A DNA stretch of 64,000 nt from contig NZ_SUHQ01000025.1 in assembly GCF_004962245.1 (NCBI RefSeq), forward strand, positions 1 to 64,000. Reading direction: 5' to 3'. Position 1 is the stretch's first letter; each line of letters begins with the position of its first letter. The notes under the pieces are model-generated. The model made no database searches. It was given only the letters and a program-made list of their open reading frames with translations, and was not told where the DNA came from. Of this stretch, positions 25,334 to 33,504 are shown piece by piece. A program made the position numbers and the translations under genes. This stretch comes from Mesorhizobium sp. GTDB taxonomy: Bacteria > Pseudomonadota > Alphaproteobacteria > Rhizobiales > Rhizobiaceae.

Positions 25334-26059
25334 ATGCAGTCCGTGCACATCGTCAGCGCCTATGACGAGGAGCTGAAATATCTGTCGAAGCGCATCGCCG
25401 CGATGGGCGGGCATGCCGAACGCATGGTCGAACAAGCGATCGCGGCCCTGGTCAACGCCGACCCTGGCCTTGCTCAGAAGGTCATCAGTGACGATCTCGT
25501 TCTGGACGAGGGGCAGCGCGAGATCGACGACAAGGCAATCGTCATCATCGCCAAGCGCCAGCCGATGGCGACGGATTTGCGCGAGATTGTCGGCGCGATC
25601 CGCATCTCGGCGGATCTCGAACGGGTCGGCGACCTCGGCAAGAATGTCGCCAAGCGCGTGGTTGCCGTCATAGAAGGGCGCCAGCCGACCAGCCTGTTCC
25701 GCGGCATCGAGGCCCTGGCCGACCTGGCGTTGACGCAGCTCAAGGAAGTGCTCGACGTCTACGCGTCGCGTTCGGTGGAAAAGATCGGCTTCGTGCGTGA
25801 TCGTGACGACCAGATCGACGCCGTGTACACCTCGCTGTTTCGCGAGTTGCTGACCTACATGATGGAAGATCCGCGCAACATCACGCCTTGCACGCACCTG
25901 CTGTTTTGCGCCAAGAACATCGAGCGGATCGGGGACCACGCCACCAACATCGCCGAGACAATCTACTACATCGTCACCGGCGACCAGATGCCGGCCGAAC
26001 GGCCGAAGGGCGACAAGACAGACAAGATTGTCGTCCCGGGAGCGCTACCCGCGAAGTGA
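25334..26059 (+). CDS. phoU: phosphate signalling regulator PhoU
   Basis: A 241-residue all-helical protein made of two similar three-helix bundles, each with an E/D-x3-D metal site: ISADLERVGDLGKNVAKR (about residues 90-107) and FCAKNIERIGDHATNIAET (about 195-213). PhoU links Pst transporter activity to the PhoR/PhoB pair, keeping the Pho regulon off when phosphate is ample. Here it directly follows phoR. In many rhizobia it sits between pstB and phoB, so the pst and phoB genes may have been separated. Confidence 0.92.
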   Translation: MQSVHIVSAYDEELKYLSKRIAAMGGHAERMVEQAIAALVNADPGLAQKVISDDLVLDEGQREIDDKAIVIIAKRQPMATDLREIVGAIRISADLERVGDLGKNVAKRVVAVIEGRQPTSLFRGIEALADLALTQLKEVLDVYASRSVEKIGFVRDRDDQIDAVYTSLFRELLTYMMEDPRNITPCTHLLFCAKNIERIGDHATNIAETIYYIVTGDQMPAERPKGDKTDKIVVPGALPAK

Positions 26060-26117
26060 ACAGCCAGAGCTAGATGATGCCGTCCGAGTTCATCTCGCTC
26101 TGTCTCTCGAACGCTTC

Positions 26118-26165
26118 ATGAAATTGCGCTAAACTATCCAGATGAAATTGCGCTAAACTATCCAG
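26118..26165. repeat. 24-base perfect tandem duplication upstream of corA
   Basis: A 24-base unit beginning ATGAAATTGCGCTAAAC occurs twice without a gap (26118-26141 and 26142-26165), just before the corA leader (start at 26217). It lies between phoU and corA and outside coding sequence. Two units only and no spacer, so it is not a CRISPR array. Confidence 0.9.
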
Positions 26166-26216
26166 ACGTTAAGCTTCTCAGTTCCGCGATGAAGGCCATG
26201 CTTTCAGGAGGCTGCG

Positions 26217-27224
26217 ATGGAATATGTTCGGGAGTTCACGCCCGCGCCGCCGACGTCCAGCATCATCGCTTCCAGCGTCTATACGGCCGGCCGGCGTGTC
26301 GCCGACATTCCGATCGAGGAGGCTGGCGAATGGGCCAAGAAGCCAGGCCATGTCGTCTGGATCGGCCTGCTGGAGCCCGACCGCAACCTGCTGCTTCGCG
26401 TCCAGGCGCAATTCAATCTGCACGATCTGGCGATCGAGGACGCCGAGCATCCGCATCAGCGGCCTAAGATCGAGCAATATGGCGACGCCTTGTTCATCGT
26501 TGCCCGCACGGCTCAACTGATCGATGGTCGTGTCACCTTCGGCGAGACGCATCTGTTCGTCGGCGCGGGCTACATCGTCAGCGTCAGGCACGGTCCATCG
26601 ACCTCTTACGCCGCCGTTCGCCAGCACTGGGAAAGCTGCCCGCATTCGCTGGCCAAGGGCGAGGATTTCGTCCTCTATGCCATTCTCGATTTCATCGTCG
26701 ACAACTATATGCCGGTGCTCGAGCAGATCGAGGACGAGGTCGAGGCGATCGAGGACAAGATTCTGCTGAAGCCGATGACCGGCTCCGACATAGAACGGCT
26801 TTACATGCTGCGCCGCGATCTCTTACGCCTGCGCAATGCAGCGTTGCCGCTGGTGGAAGTCTGCCGCCGGCTGACCAGCGCCGACCTGCCGCAGATCCAT
26901 GCAGCCATGCATCCGCTGTTCCGCGACGTCACCGACCACATCCGCACTGTCCAGGAAAAGATCGACAGCTTGCGTGAGGTTCTCGCCTTTGCCTTCGAGG
27001 CAAGCCTTCTGGTTGGCCAGAGCCAGGAAACGGCGATCACCAAGAAGCTCGCCTCATGGGCTGCCATCCTGGCGGTGCCGACGGCGCTCGCCGGCATCTA
27101 CGGCATGAATTTCAACGACATGCCGGAACTGAGGATGGAATATGGCTATCCGATCGTGCTGACGGCGATTATTTTGGTCTGCACGTTTCTTTACTGGCGC
27201 TTCCGCAAGAGCGGCTGGCTGTGA
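26217..27224 (+). CDS. corA: CorA-family magnesium/divalent cation transporter
   Basis: A 335-residue inner-membrane channel. The N-terminal cytoplasmic funnel is alpha/beta (VWIGLLEPDRNLLLRVQAQFNLHDLAIEDAEHP), the long stalk helix spans about 215-275, and two transmembrane helices lie at the C-terminus with the YGMNF selectivity motif between them (about residue 297) and a basic tail (YWRFRKSGWL). Length is normal. RBS AGGAGG lies at 26206-26211. The upstream leader carries the 24-base tandem duplication. Confidence 0.93.
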   Translation: MEYVREFTPAPPTSSIIASSVYTAGRRVADIPIEEAGEWAKKPGHVVWIGLLEPDRNLLLRVQAQFNLHDLAIEDAEHPHQRPKIEQYGDALFIVARTAQLIDGRVTFGETHLFVGAGYIVSVRHGPSTSYAAVRQHWESCPHSLAKGEDFVLYAILDFIVDNYMPVLEQIEDEVEAIEDKILLKPMTGSDIERLYMLRRDLLRLRNAALPLVEVCRRLTSADLPQIHAAMHPLFRDVTDHIRTVQEKIDSLREVLAFAFEASLLVGQSQETAITKKLASWAAILAVPTALAGIYGMNFNDMPELRMEYGYPIVLTAIILVCTFLYWRFRKSGWL

Positions 27225-27226
27225 AA

Positions 27227-27326
27227 GTGAGTAAATAGCAAATAGGGAGTAGCGAATAGGGTAAAAATAACTTGCCCCTTCGCGGCAGATCAAGCCATTG
27301 CTATTTGCTATTTGCTATTCGCTCAC
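27227..27326. repeat. imperfect inverted repeat of AATAG/CTATT motifs between corA and gcrA
   Basis: The arm at 27227-27245 (GTGAGTAAATAGCAAATAG) matches the reverse complement of 27308-27326 at 17 of 19 positions. Both arms continue into further tandem copies of GCAAATAG/GCGAATAG-like units. The right arm overlaps the gcrA stop codon. It fills the gap between the convergent genes and could fold into a transcript hairpin ending both. Confidence 0.7.
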
Positions 27327-27841
27327 CTACTGCGCCGCCGCTCCGAAGCGGGCTGGAACGCGATGCGGGAGTGGTATTTGCAATAGGGTCCGGTTTCGGC
27401 CGCGTCGTTGCCGCAGAAATGGAAGTCTTCCGAAAGCGGGTCACCATTCGGCCATTTGCATGTCCGCTCGGTCAACTCGACGAGTTGCAGATGCCGCGAG
27501 ATCGGCACGACGACGTTCTCGACCGGACGGATGTAATGACGTGCCACCGGTTCGGCGTTGAATTGCGCCTGCAGCGCAGTCGCACCGATCGACGTGGTGA
27601 TATGCCGCGCAGTGCTTGCCGCCCGCGACACCGATTTCTGAACGCTCGATCCCTGCACGCTCTTCTTCTGGCGTGCCGGCGCGGCGGTCGAGCGTCCGCG
27701 GCCCGACAGTTTCAGCCGATGCACCTTGCCGATGACCGCATTGCGGCTGACACCCCCGAGCTGTGCGGCGATCTGGCTGGCGCTCAGCCCCTCCGACCAC
27801 AATTTTCTAAGAAGTTCGACCCGCTCGTCAGTCCAATTCAT
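27323..27841 (-). CDS. gcrA: GcrA cell-cycle regulator
   Basis: A 172-residue alphaproteobacterial cell-cycle regulator. The N-terminal DNA-binding part reads MNWTDERVELLRKLWSEGLSASQIAAQLGGVSRNAVIGKVHRLKL, typical of GcrA. A basic Ala/Ser linker follows, and the C-terminal zinc-like sigma-70-interacting part has ERTCKWPNGDPLSEDFHFCGN and YCKYHSRIAF. GcrA binds methylated GAnTC promoters with sigma-70. ATG 27841 has AGGAG nine bases upstream; an in-frame ATG at 27865 would add eight residues unlike the family. Confidence 0.95.
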   Translation of the reverse strand: MNWTDERVELLRKLWSEGLSASQIAAQLGGVSRNAVIGKVHRLKLSGRGRSTAAPARQKKSVQGSSVQKSVSRAASTARHITTSIGATALQAQFNAEPVARHYIRPVENVVVPISRHLQLVELTERTCKWPNGDPLSEDFHFCGNDAAETGPYCKYHSRIAFQPASERRRSR

Positions 27842-28142
27842 GAGACCGCGCTCCTGCTGAAACATGCGGCGATCGGAATCCTTCCACGATCCGGCTTCCG
27901 CCGGGCAGACACCACATATATCGGGTGATTAGGTCCGCCGCACGAAATCTAGTTATTTCTCGACTACAAATACCTTATGCGCTGACTCGGTGACAAGAGT
28001 CCGAGGGCCAACACGAATCGGTTTTTTCGGTTTTCCCCAACTTGCCCGGTCGCTTATGAGCCGGCGCCTCGCTGGAGGGCTTGCGGCGCGTCCTTGCGCG
28101 ACCTTTTCGTTGACTTCATGGCCGAAAAACACGATAAGCCGC
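27842..28142. other. intergenic region between gcrA and argD
   Basis: About 350 bases separate the divergent gcrA and argD starts. Beyond the terminator-like hairpin at 28143-28168 I see only AT-rich promoter-like tracts (27940-28000 and 28015-28035). No conserved ORF or RNA gene is recognised here. Confidence 0.4.
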
Positions 28143-28168
28143 AAAGGCCGCCGCTTTGGCGGCTTTTT
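28143..28168 (+). terminator. terminator-like hairpin in the argD leader
   Basis: GCCGCC (28147-28152) pairs with GGCGGC (28158-28163) around loop GCTTT, extended by AAAG against TTTT. A run of five T follows at 28164-28168. It ends 27 bases before the argD ATG. It is a full intrinsic terminator by form, so it either attenuates argD or ends an upstream short transcript. No leader peptide rich in arginine codons was found. Confidence 0.65.
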
Positions 28169-28195
28169 GATTTTCCGGTTCCGGAGACGCATATA

Positions 28196-29395
28196 ATGAG
28201 CGGTTCGGCGCTTTACGAGACCTTTGCCCGCGCACCTCTGGTCTTCGACCATGGGGAAGGCACTTGGCTCTTCACCGATAAGGGTGAGCGATATCTCGAT
28301 TTCGCTGGCGGCATCGCCGTGAATTCGCTGGGCCACAGCCATCCGCACTTGGTCGCGGCGCTCACTGAGCAGGCGGCTAAGCTCTGGCATGTTTCCAACC
28401 TCTACGAGATTCCAGAGCAGAGCCGGCTGGGCGAGCGGCTGGCCGACGCCACCTTCGCCGACAAGGTGTTCTTCACCAATTCCGGCGCCGAAGCGCTGGA
28501 ATGCGCCATCAAGACGGCGCGGCGCTACCACTTCGTCAAGGGCCATCCCGAGCGCTTTCGCATCATCACCTTCGAAGGCGCCTTCCATGGCCGCACGCTG
28601 GCGACCATCGCCGCTGGCGGCCAGCCTAAATACCTGGAGGGCTTCGGACCCAAGGTCGACGGCTTCGACCAGGTCGGGTTCGACGACATCGACGCCGCCG
28701 AAAAGGCGATAACGCCCGAAACCGCCGCGATCCTGATCGAGCCGGTGCAGGGTGAGGGCGGTATCCGCCCGGTGCCGACGCAGTCGCTGAAGCGGTTGAG
28801 GCAGCTCTGCGAGCAGCATGGCCTGCTCCTGATCTACGACGAGGTCCAGTGCGGCATCGGCCGCACCGGAAAGTTGTTCGCGCATGAATGGGCTGGCATC
28901 ACGCCCGACATCATGGCGATCGCCAAGGGTATCGGCGGCGGCTTCCCGATGGGTGCCTGCCTCGCCACCGCTGAGGCGGCCGCCGGCATGACCGCTGGCG
29001 TGCACGGCACCACTTTCGGCGGCAATCCGCTCGCGATGGCGGTCGGCAACGCCGTGCTCGACGTGGTGCTGGAAGACGGTTTCCTGGAGGAAGTCCAGCG
29101 TAAGGCGTTGCTACTGAAGCAGGGGCTGGCGGGTATCGCCGACGAATTCCCTGATGTCATCGAAGACATCAGGGGCACCGGCCTGATGCTCGGCCTGAAA
29201 TGCGTCATGCCCAACACCAAGGTGAACGCGGCGTTGCGCGACCAGCATCTGCTGGCGGTTCCGGCCGGCGACAACGTCATTCGCCTGCTGCCTCCGCTCA
29301 CCGTCACCGACGCCGAGATCCATGAGGCGCTCGACCGCATCCGCGCCGGCGCCCGGGGCTTGGCCGATGCCATCGCCGCGGCTGCCGCGAAGTAA
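28196..29395 (+). CDS. argD: acetylornithine aminotransferase
   Basis: Transfers an amino group to N-acetylglutamate semialdehyde, a step of arginine synthesis; may also serve in lysine synthesis. A 399-residue class III aminotransferase with PLP-lysine K244 in IMAIAKGIGGGFPMGA, the NSGAEALECAIK phosphate-binding loop, LIYDEVQCGIGRTGKLFA and HGTTFGGNPLAMA. ATG 28196 (MSGSALYETF) is the family start; an in-frame ATG at 28094 lies upstream of the terminator-like hairpin and would add odd residues. argF follows after 17 bases, so argD-argF-hslO may be one operon. Confidence 0.93.
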   Translation: MSGSALYETFARAPLVFDHGEGTWLFTDKGERYLDFAGGIAVNSLGHSHPHLVAALTEQAAKLWHVSNLYEIPEQSRLGERLADATFADKVFFTNSGAEALECAIKTARRYHFVKGHPERFRIITFEGAFHGRTLATIAAGGQPKYLEGFGPKVDGFDQVGFDDIDAAEKAITPETAAILIEPVQGEGGIRPVPTQSLKRLRQLCEQHGLLLIYDEVQCGIGRTGKLFAHEWAGITPDIMAIAKGIGGGFPMGACLATAEAAAGMTAGVHGTTFGGNPLAMAVGNAVLDVVLEDGFLEEVQRKALLLKQGLAGIADEFPDVIEDIRGTGLMLGLKCVMPNTKVNAALRDQHLLAVPAGDNVIRLLPPLTVTDAEIHEALDRIRAGARGLADAIAAAAAK

Positions 29396-29412
29396 TCCTG
29401 GAACCAGCCCTG

Positions 29413-30324
29413 ATGAGCCTTCGCCATTTTACCGATCTTTCCGCCGTTTCCGAAGGCGATCTGCGCTTCATGCTGGACGATGCGGTCGTGCGAAAGGCGA
29501 GGCTCAAGGCTGGCGAGCGGACAAAACCGCTCGAAGGCAAGGTGCTGGCGATGATCTTCGACAAGCCGTCGACGCGCACGCGTGTGTCCTTCGACGTCGG
29601 CATGCGCCAACTCGGTGGCGAGACCATCATGCTGACCGGTACCGAGATGCAGCTCGGCCGCTCCGAAACCATCGCCGATACGGCCAAGGTGCTGTCGCGC
29701 TATGTCGATGCGATCATGATCCGCACCACATCGCATGACCGGTTGCTGGAGCTGACCGAAAACGCCACCGTTCCCGTCATCAATGGGCTGACAGACGACA
29801 CCCATCCCTGCCAGCTGATGGCCGACATCATGACCTTCGAGGAGCATCGCGGTCCGGTTGCCGGCAAGACCATCGCCTGGACCGGTGACGGCAACAATGT
29901 GCTGCATTCCCTGCTGGAAGCCTCGGCACGATTTCGGTTCAATCTGAATGTCGCGGTGCCGGAAGGCAGCGAGCCGGCACAGAAGCATATCGACTGGTCG
30001 AAGACGCACGGCGGCAAGTTGAACTTCACCCGCTCGCCCGAGGAGGCCGTTTACGAGGCCGATTGCGTCGTCACCGACTGCTGGGTGTCGATGGGCCAGG
30101 AACACCGTGCCCGCGGCCACAACGTCTTCTTGCCCTACCAGGTCAATGCGGCGCTGATGGCGAAGGCAAAGCCGGACGCATTGTTCATGCACTGCCTGCC
30201 GGCGCATCGCGGCGAGGAGGTCACCGACGAGGTCATCGATGGACCGCATTCGGTTGTGTTCGACGAAGCCGAGAACCGGCTCCACGCCCAGAAGGCGGTT
30301 CTGGCCTGGTGTCTGGGAGCTTGA
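29413..30324 (+). CDS. argF: ornithine carbamoyltransferase, anabolic
   Basis: Makes citrulline from ornithine and carbamoyl phosphate in arginine synthesis. A 303-residue protein with the carbamoyl-phosphate loop STRTRVSFDVGM (about residues 55-66), HPCQLMAD (about 133-140) and the ornithine loop MHCLPAHRGEEV (about 260-271). It follows argD closely and precedes hslO by 93 bases. Confidence 0.95.
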   Translation: MSLRHFTDLSAVSEGDLRFMLDDAVVRKARLKAGERTKPLEGKVLAMIFDKPSTRTRVSFDVGMRQLGGETIMLTGTEMQLGRSETIADTAKVLSRYVDAIMIRTTSHDRLLELTENATVPVINGLTDDTHPCQLMADIMTFEEHRGPVAGKTIAWTGDGNNVLHSLLEASARFRFNLNVAVPEGSEPAQKHIDWSKTHGGKLNFTRSPEEAVYEADCVVTDCWVSMGQEHRARGHNVFLPYQVNAALMAKAKPDALFMHCLPAHRGEEVTDEVIDGPHSVVFDEAENRLHAQKAVLAWCLGA

Positions 30325-30417
30325 TCCGGCCAACCTTGATCCGGCAATGCGTGATGCCTATCTCAGGCGCATCACGCAAATCGAGCGCGTTTCGACGCAT
30401 GCGCCCCGGAGGGCGGC

Positions 30418-31452
30418 ATGGCCGCGCCCCGGAGCTTTGTCATGTTGGAAACTCATCAGTTGGCTGAACATCAACCCAAACTCGGCGAATTCGGCTACGC
30501 AGGCGACGATCACGTCGTGCCCTTCGAGGTCGGCCCGCTCGATGTGCGCGGCCGTACTGTTCAGCTCGGGCCGATGCTCGATGCGATCCTCAGCCGCCAC
30601 GACTATCCCGAACCGGTCGCCCGCCTCCTTGCGGGAGCCTGTGTGCTGACGGTGCTGCTTGGCACCTCGCTCAAGTTCCAGGGCAAGTTCATCCTGCAGA
30701 CCCGCACCGACGGGCCGGTCGACATGCTGGTCGCGGATTTTTCCACGCCGCATGCGCTGCGCGCCTATGCCCGCTTCGATGCCGACCGGCTTGAGGCCTT
30801 GACTGCTGCCGGCGAGACGTCGCAGCAGACGCTCCTCGGCAATGGCGTCCTGGCGCTGACCATCGACCAGGGCGCCCACACGCAGCGCTATCAGGGCATC
30901 GTCCAGCTCGATGGCGAGACGCTGGAGGAGGCCGCGCGCACCTATTTCCGCCAGTCGGAACAGATCCCGACCGATCTCAGGCTTTCGGTGGCCAAGCTGT
31001 TGACGCCCGGCGCCGGCGGTGCCCGCGAGCAGTGGCGCGCCGGTGGCATCCTGGCGCAATTCCTGCCGCAATCGCCGGAACGCATGCGTGTGCCCGATCT
31101 TCCGGGCGGCGACGGCGATCCACGAGAGGAGATCCACGATCCGGCCGACAATTCCTGGCAGGAACTGCTGGCGTTGCTTGGCACCATCGAGCCGACCGAA
31201 CTGATCGACCCGACGATTGGCGCCGAGCGGCTACTTTACCGGCTGTTCCATGAGCATGGTGTTCGCGTCTTCGGCGGCGTTCCGGTCGCCGACCAGTGCT
31301 CATGCTCCAGGGAGAAAATCCGCGGCATCCTCGAAGGTTTTTCCGCCGAGGAGATCAGCGACAGCACCGAGGATGGCGGCATTCACGTCGCCTGCGAATT
31401 CTGCTCGAAGCAATATGACTTTGATCCGGCGGAGTTTGCAGCGGCTCAATGA
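30418..31452 (+). CDS. hslO: Hsp33 redox-regulated chaperone
   Basis: A cytoplasmic holdase switched on by oxidation. This 344-residue protein has the Hsp33 N-terminal domain and the C-terminal zinc switch with four cysteines: CSCSREKI (about residues 298-305) and CEFCSKQY (about 330-337). All four are intact. ATG 30418 has GGAGG at 30406-30410; ATG 30442 is also possible. It follows argF in the same direction, as in several rhizobial genomes. A REP-like hairpin starts 9 bases after the stop. Confidence 0.92.
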   Translation: MAAPRSFVMLETHQLAEHQPKLGEFGYAGDDHVVPFEVGPLDVRGRTVQLGPMLDAILSRHDYPEPVARLLAGACVLTVLLGTSLKFQGKFILQTRTDGPVDMLVADFSTPHALRAYARFDADRLEALTAAGETSQQTLLGNGVLALTIDQGAHTQRYQGIVQLDGETLEEAARTYFRQSEQIPTDLRLSVAKLLTPGAGGAREQWRAGGILAQFLPQSPERMRVPDLPGGDGDPREEIHDPADNSWQELLALLGTIEPTELIDPTIGAERLLYRLFHEHGVRVFGGVPVADQCSCSREKIRGILEGFSAEEISDSTEDGGIHVACEFCSKQYDFDPAEFAAAQ

Positions 31453-31460
31453 AATGCCTT

Positions 31461-31644
31461 CCTTCTCCCCGTTCACGGGGAGAAGGTGCCCGAAGGGCGG
31501 ATGAGGGGCAGCGCGACCTCCGGCGATGTCCGCGCGCGCACTCGCTTAGACGCTGTTGTATTCCTGGCAGACTAGTCTCACGAGTCTGACGCCGCCCCTC
31601 ATTGCCCTGCCAGGCATTTCTCCCCGTATAGTGACGGGGAGAAA
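31461..31644. repeat. pair of REP-like palindromes in opposite orientation between hslO and apaG
   Basis: The first palindrome has a perfect 11-base stem, CCTTCTCCCCG at 31461-31471 pairing with 31476-31486 (loop TTCA), followed by CGGATGAGGGGC. The second has TTTCTCCCCGT at 31617-31627 pairing with 31634-31644, preceded by GCCCCTCATT. The two are mirror images around a ~100-base core. This structure is typical of rhizobial intergenic mosaic/REP-type elements, and it probably also ends transcription of the convergent genes. Confidence 0.8.
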
Positions 31645-31683
31645 GACGCTGTCGCGGAGGATTCCGCCAATCGCCCGACCGTC

Positions 31684-32076
31684 CTAGTTGACCGTCCGCC
31701 TGGTCCCTGGCAGGTCCAGCGAAAAGGCGGGGATGGCGATGTCGAACGTCTCACCCCGCTTGTTGCGCATCGTGTAGTGGCCGACCATGATGCCGGACGG
31801 TGTCGAGAGCGGGCAGCCGGACGTATATTGATAGCTGTCGCCGGGGTTGAGTTCGGGCTGGTCGCCGACAACGCCGGCGCCGCGCACTTCCTCGACCCGG
31901 CCGGTGCCGTCGGTGATATGCCAGTAGCGCGACATCAGCTGGACGAATTCGTCCGACTGGTTGTCGATCGTCACCTGGTAGCCCCAGACGTAACGGTTCT
32001 CCGACGGTTCCGAGCGATCCTCCAGATAGAACGGCCTGACCTGCACTTCGATGTTGCGCGTAACGGCGCTATACAT
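31684..32076 (-). CDS. apaG: ApaG protein
   Basis: A 130-residue protein of the ApaG/DUF525 beta-sandwich family, linked in enterobacteria to cobalt and magnesium resistance. Conserved stretches are visible: VWGYQVTIDNQSDEFVQLMSRYWHITDGTGRVEEVRGAGVVGDQPEL and SGCPLSTPSGIMVGHYTM. Length is the family norm (~125-130). It is divergent from the glycosyltransferase gene with 223 bases between. Its molecular activity is not settled. Confidence 0.93.
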   Translation of the reverse strand: MYSAVTRNIEVQVRPFYLEDRSEPSENRYVWGYQVTIDNQSDEFVQLMSRYWHITDGTGRVEEVRGAGVVGDQPELNPGDSYQYTSGCPLSTPSGIMVGHYTMRNKRGETFDIAIPAFSLDLPGTRRTVN

Positions 32077-32299
32077 GGGCTACTCCAAAACAATACGAAC
32101 GGGACTTTCGGCGCTCTCCGTGGCTTGGTCAACGGGGTGCTTCCTGTCGTTGCCCGACCTCAAGGGCAGGTGCCGAAGAACAATGTCATTTAAGTGACAC
32201 ATGACAATGATGGTGTGCAGAGCCGGGCGACTCAGCATTCTGCCGAACTGCTGAAGACGGCCATCATGCGGCCGGTCTTTCCGGAGTGACCAGATATCG

Positions 32300-33454
32300 A
32301 TGGAACTGACAGTCACCGCCGCCCTGCTTTCGACAGCCCTGCTTCTTTCAAATCTCGCCAGCATCCTGCTCGCCTCGCTGAAGCTGAAACGGCCAAGCAA
32401 GGTTGCGCCGCCTACCGGCAAGGCGCCACCCGTGTCGATCGTCGTACCGTCGCGCGGCATCGAGCCGTTTACCGAAGAAACGCTTGCGCGCGCCTTTTCG
32501 CTCGACTGGCCGCGCTATGAACTCATCTTCTGCGTCGCCCATGCCGACGATCCGGTGGTCGAACTGATCACCAAGGCCATCGCCCGCTTTCCGGCCGTGC
32601 CGGCCCGGTTGCTCGTCGGCGATGACCGCATCAGCGGCAATCCGAAACTCAACAATTGCGTCAAGGGCTGGCAAGCGGCGCGTCACAAATGGGTCGTTCT
32701 TGCCGATTCCAACGTCCTGATGCCGAAGGACTACGTTCAGCATCTGATGGCCGCATGGCGACCGGACACCGGCCTTGTCTGCTCGGCGCCGATCGGGTCG
32801 CGGCCGGACGGGTTCTGGGCGGAGGTCGAATGCGCTTTCCTCAACGCGCTGCAGGCGCGCTGGCAATATACCGGGGAGGCCCTCGGCCTCGGTTTCGCCC
32901 AGGGCAAGAGCATGTTGTGGAACAAGCCCATGCTCGACGCCAAGGGCGGTATCCGCGCGCTCGCCGCCGAGATTGCCGAGGATGCCGCCGCGACCAAGCT
33001 GGTCAACGGGCTCGGGCTGCGCGTCAATCTCGTCGCCTCGCCCTTCGAGCAGCCGCTCGGTTTGCGCACATTTGGCGAAATCTGGTCGCGTCAGGCCCGC
33101 TGGGCACGCTTGCGCCGCGTCACCTTCCCGCTGTTCTTCGCGCCCGAAATCCTGGTCGGCGCGACGCCGCCGCTGGTGCTTGCGCTGGTTGCGGCGGCCG
33201 GCGCCGGCTTCAGTCTGCCGGCAACCGCCCTTGCCGTGCTGGTGGCTGCCTATCTCCCGGAATGCGCCCTGGCCTCGGCCATGGGCTGGCACCTGTCGCT
33301 GCGCATGATCCCGGCGATGATCGCGCGAGATGTGATGCTTCCCGCCATTTGGGCGCGAGGTTGGCTCGGCGGTGCCGTCGACTGGCGCGGCAACGCAATG
33401 ACCATCCGGACCAAAACCGTCGCGGAGCTGGAAGAGACGCCGTCTGGCGCCTGA
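32300..33454 (+). CDS. GT21-like glycosyltransferase (ceramide/diacylglycerol glycosyltransferase type)
   Basis: A 384-residue membrane glycosyltransferase. An N-terminal transmembrane helix (about 4-25) is followed by a GT-A domain with VSIVVPSRGIEPFTEETLARAFSLDWPRYELIFCV, the D-x-N motif LADSNVLMP, and the RQARWARLRR form of the (Q/R)xxRW motif. Two to three hydrophobic helices end the protein. This is the layout of ceramide glucosyltransferase relatives; rhizobial members make glycosylceramide or glycosyl-diacylglycerol membrane lipids. It could be hopanoid-linked (HpnI-like), but no hopanoid genes are adjacent. Confidence 0.78.
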   Translation: MELTVTAALLSTALLLSNLASILLASLKLKRPSKVAPPTGKAPPVSIVVPSRGIEPFTEETLARAFSLDWPRYELIFCVAHADDPVVELITKAIARFPAVPARLLVGDDRISGNPKLNNCVKGWQAARHKWVVLADSNVLMPKDYVQHLMAAWRPDTGLVCSAPIGSRPDGFWAEVECAFLNALQARWQYTGEALGLGFAQGKSMLWNKPMLDAKGGIRALAAEIAEDAAATKLVNGLGLRVNLVASPFEQPLGLRTFGEIWSRQARWARLRRVTFPLFFAPEILVGATPPLVLALVAAAGAGFSLPATALAVLVAAYLPECALASAMGWHLSLRMIPAMIARDVMLPAIWARGWLGGAVDWRGNAMTIRTKTVAELEETPSGA

Positions 33455-33504
33455 ACAACGCCTGCTCTTGACGATCGAGTGAAGCCGCCCCTCGGTGCGT
33501 ATCC

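Noticed and set aside
26118..26165. CRISPR-like repeat
   Set aside because: Only two abutting copies, no spacers and no cas genes.
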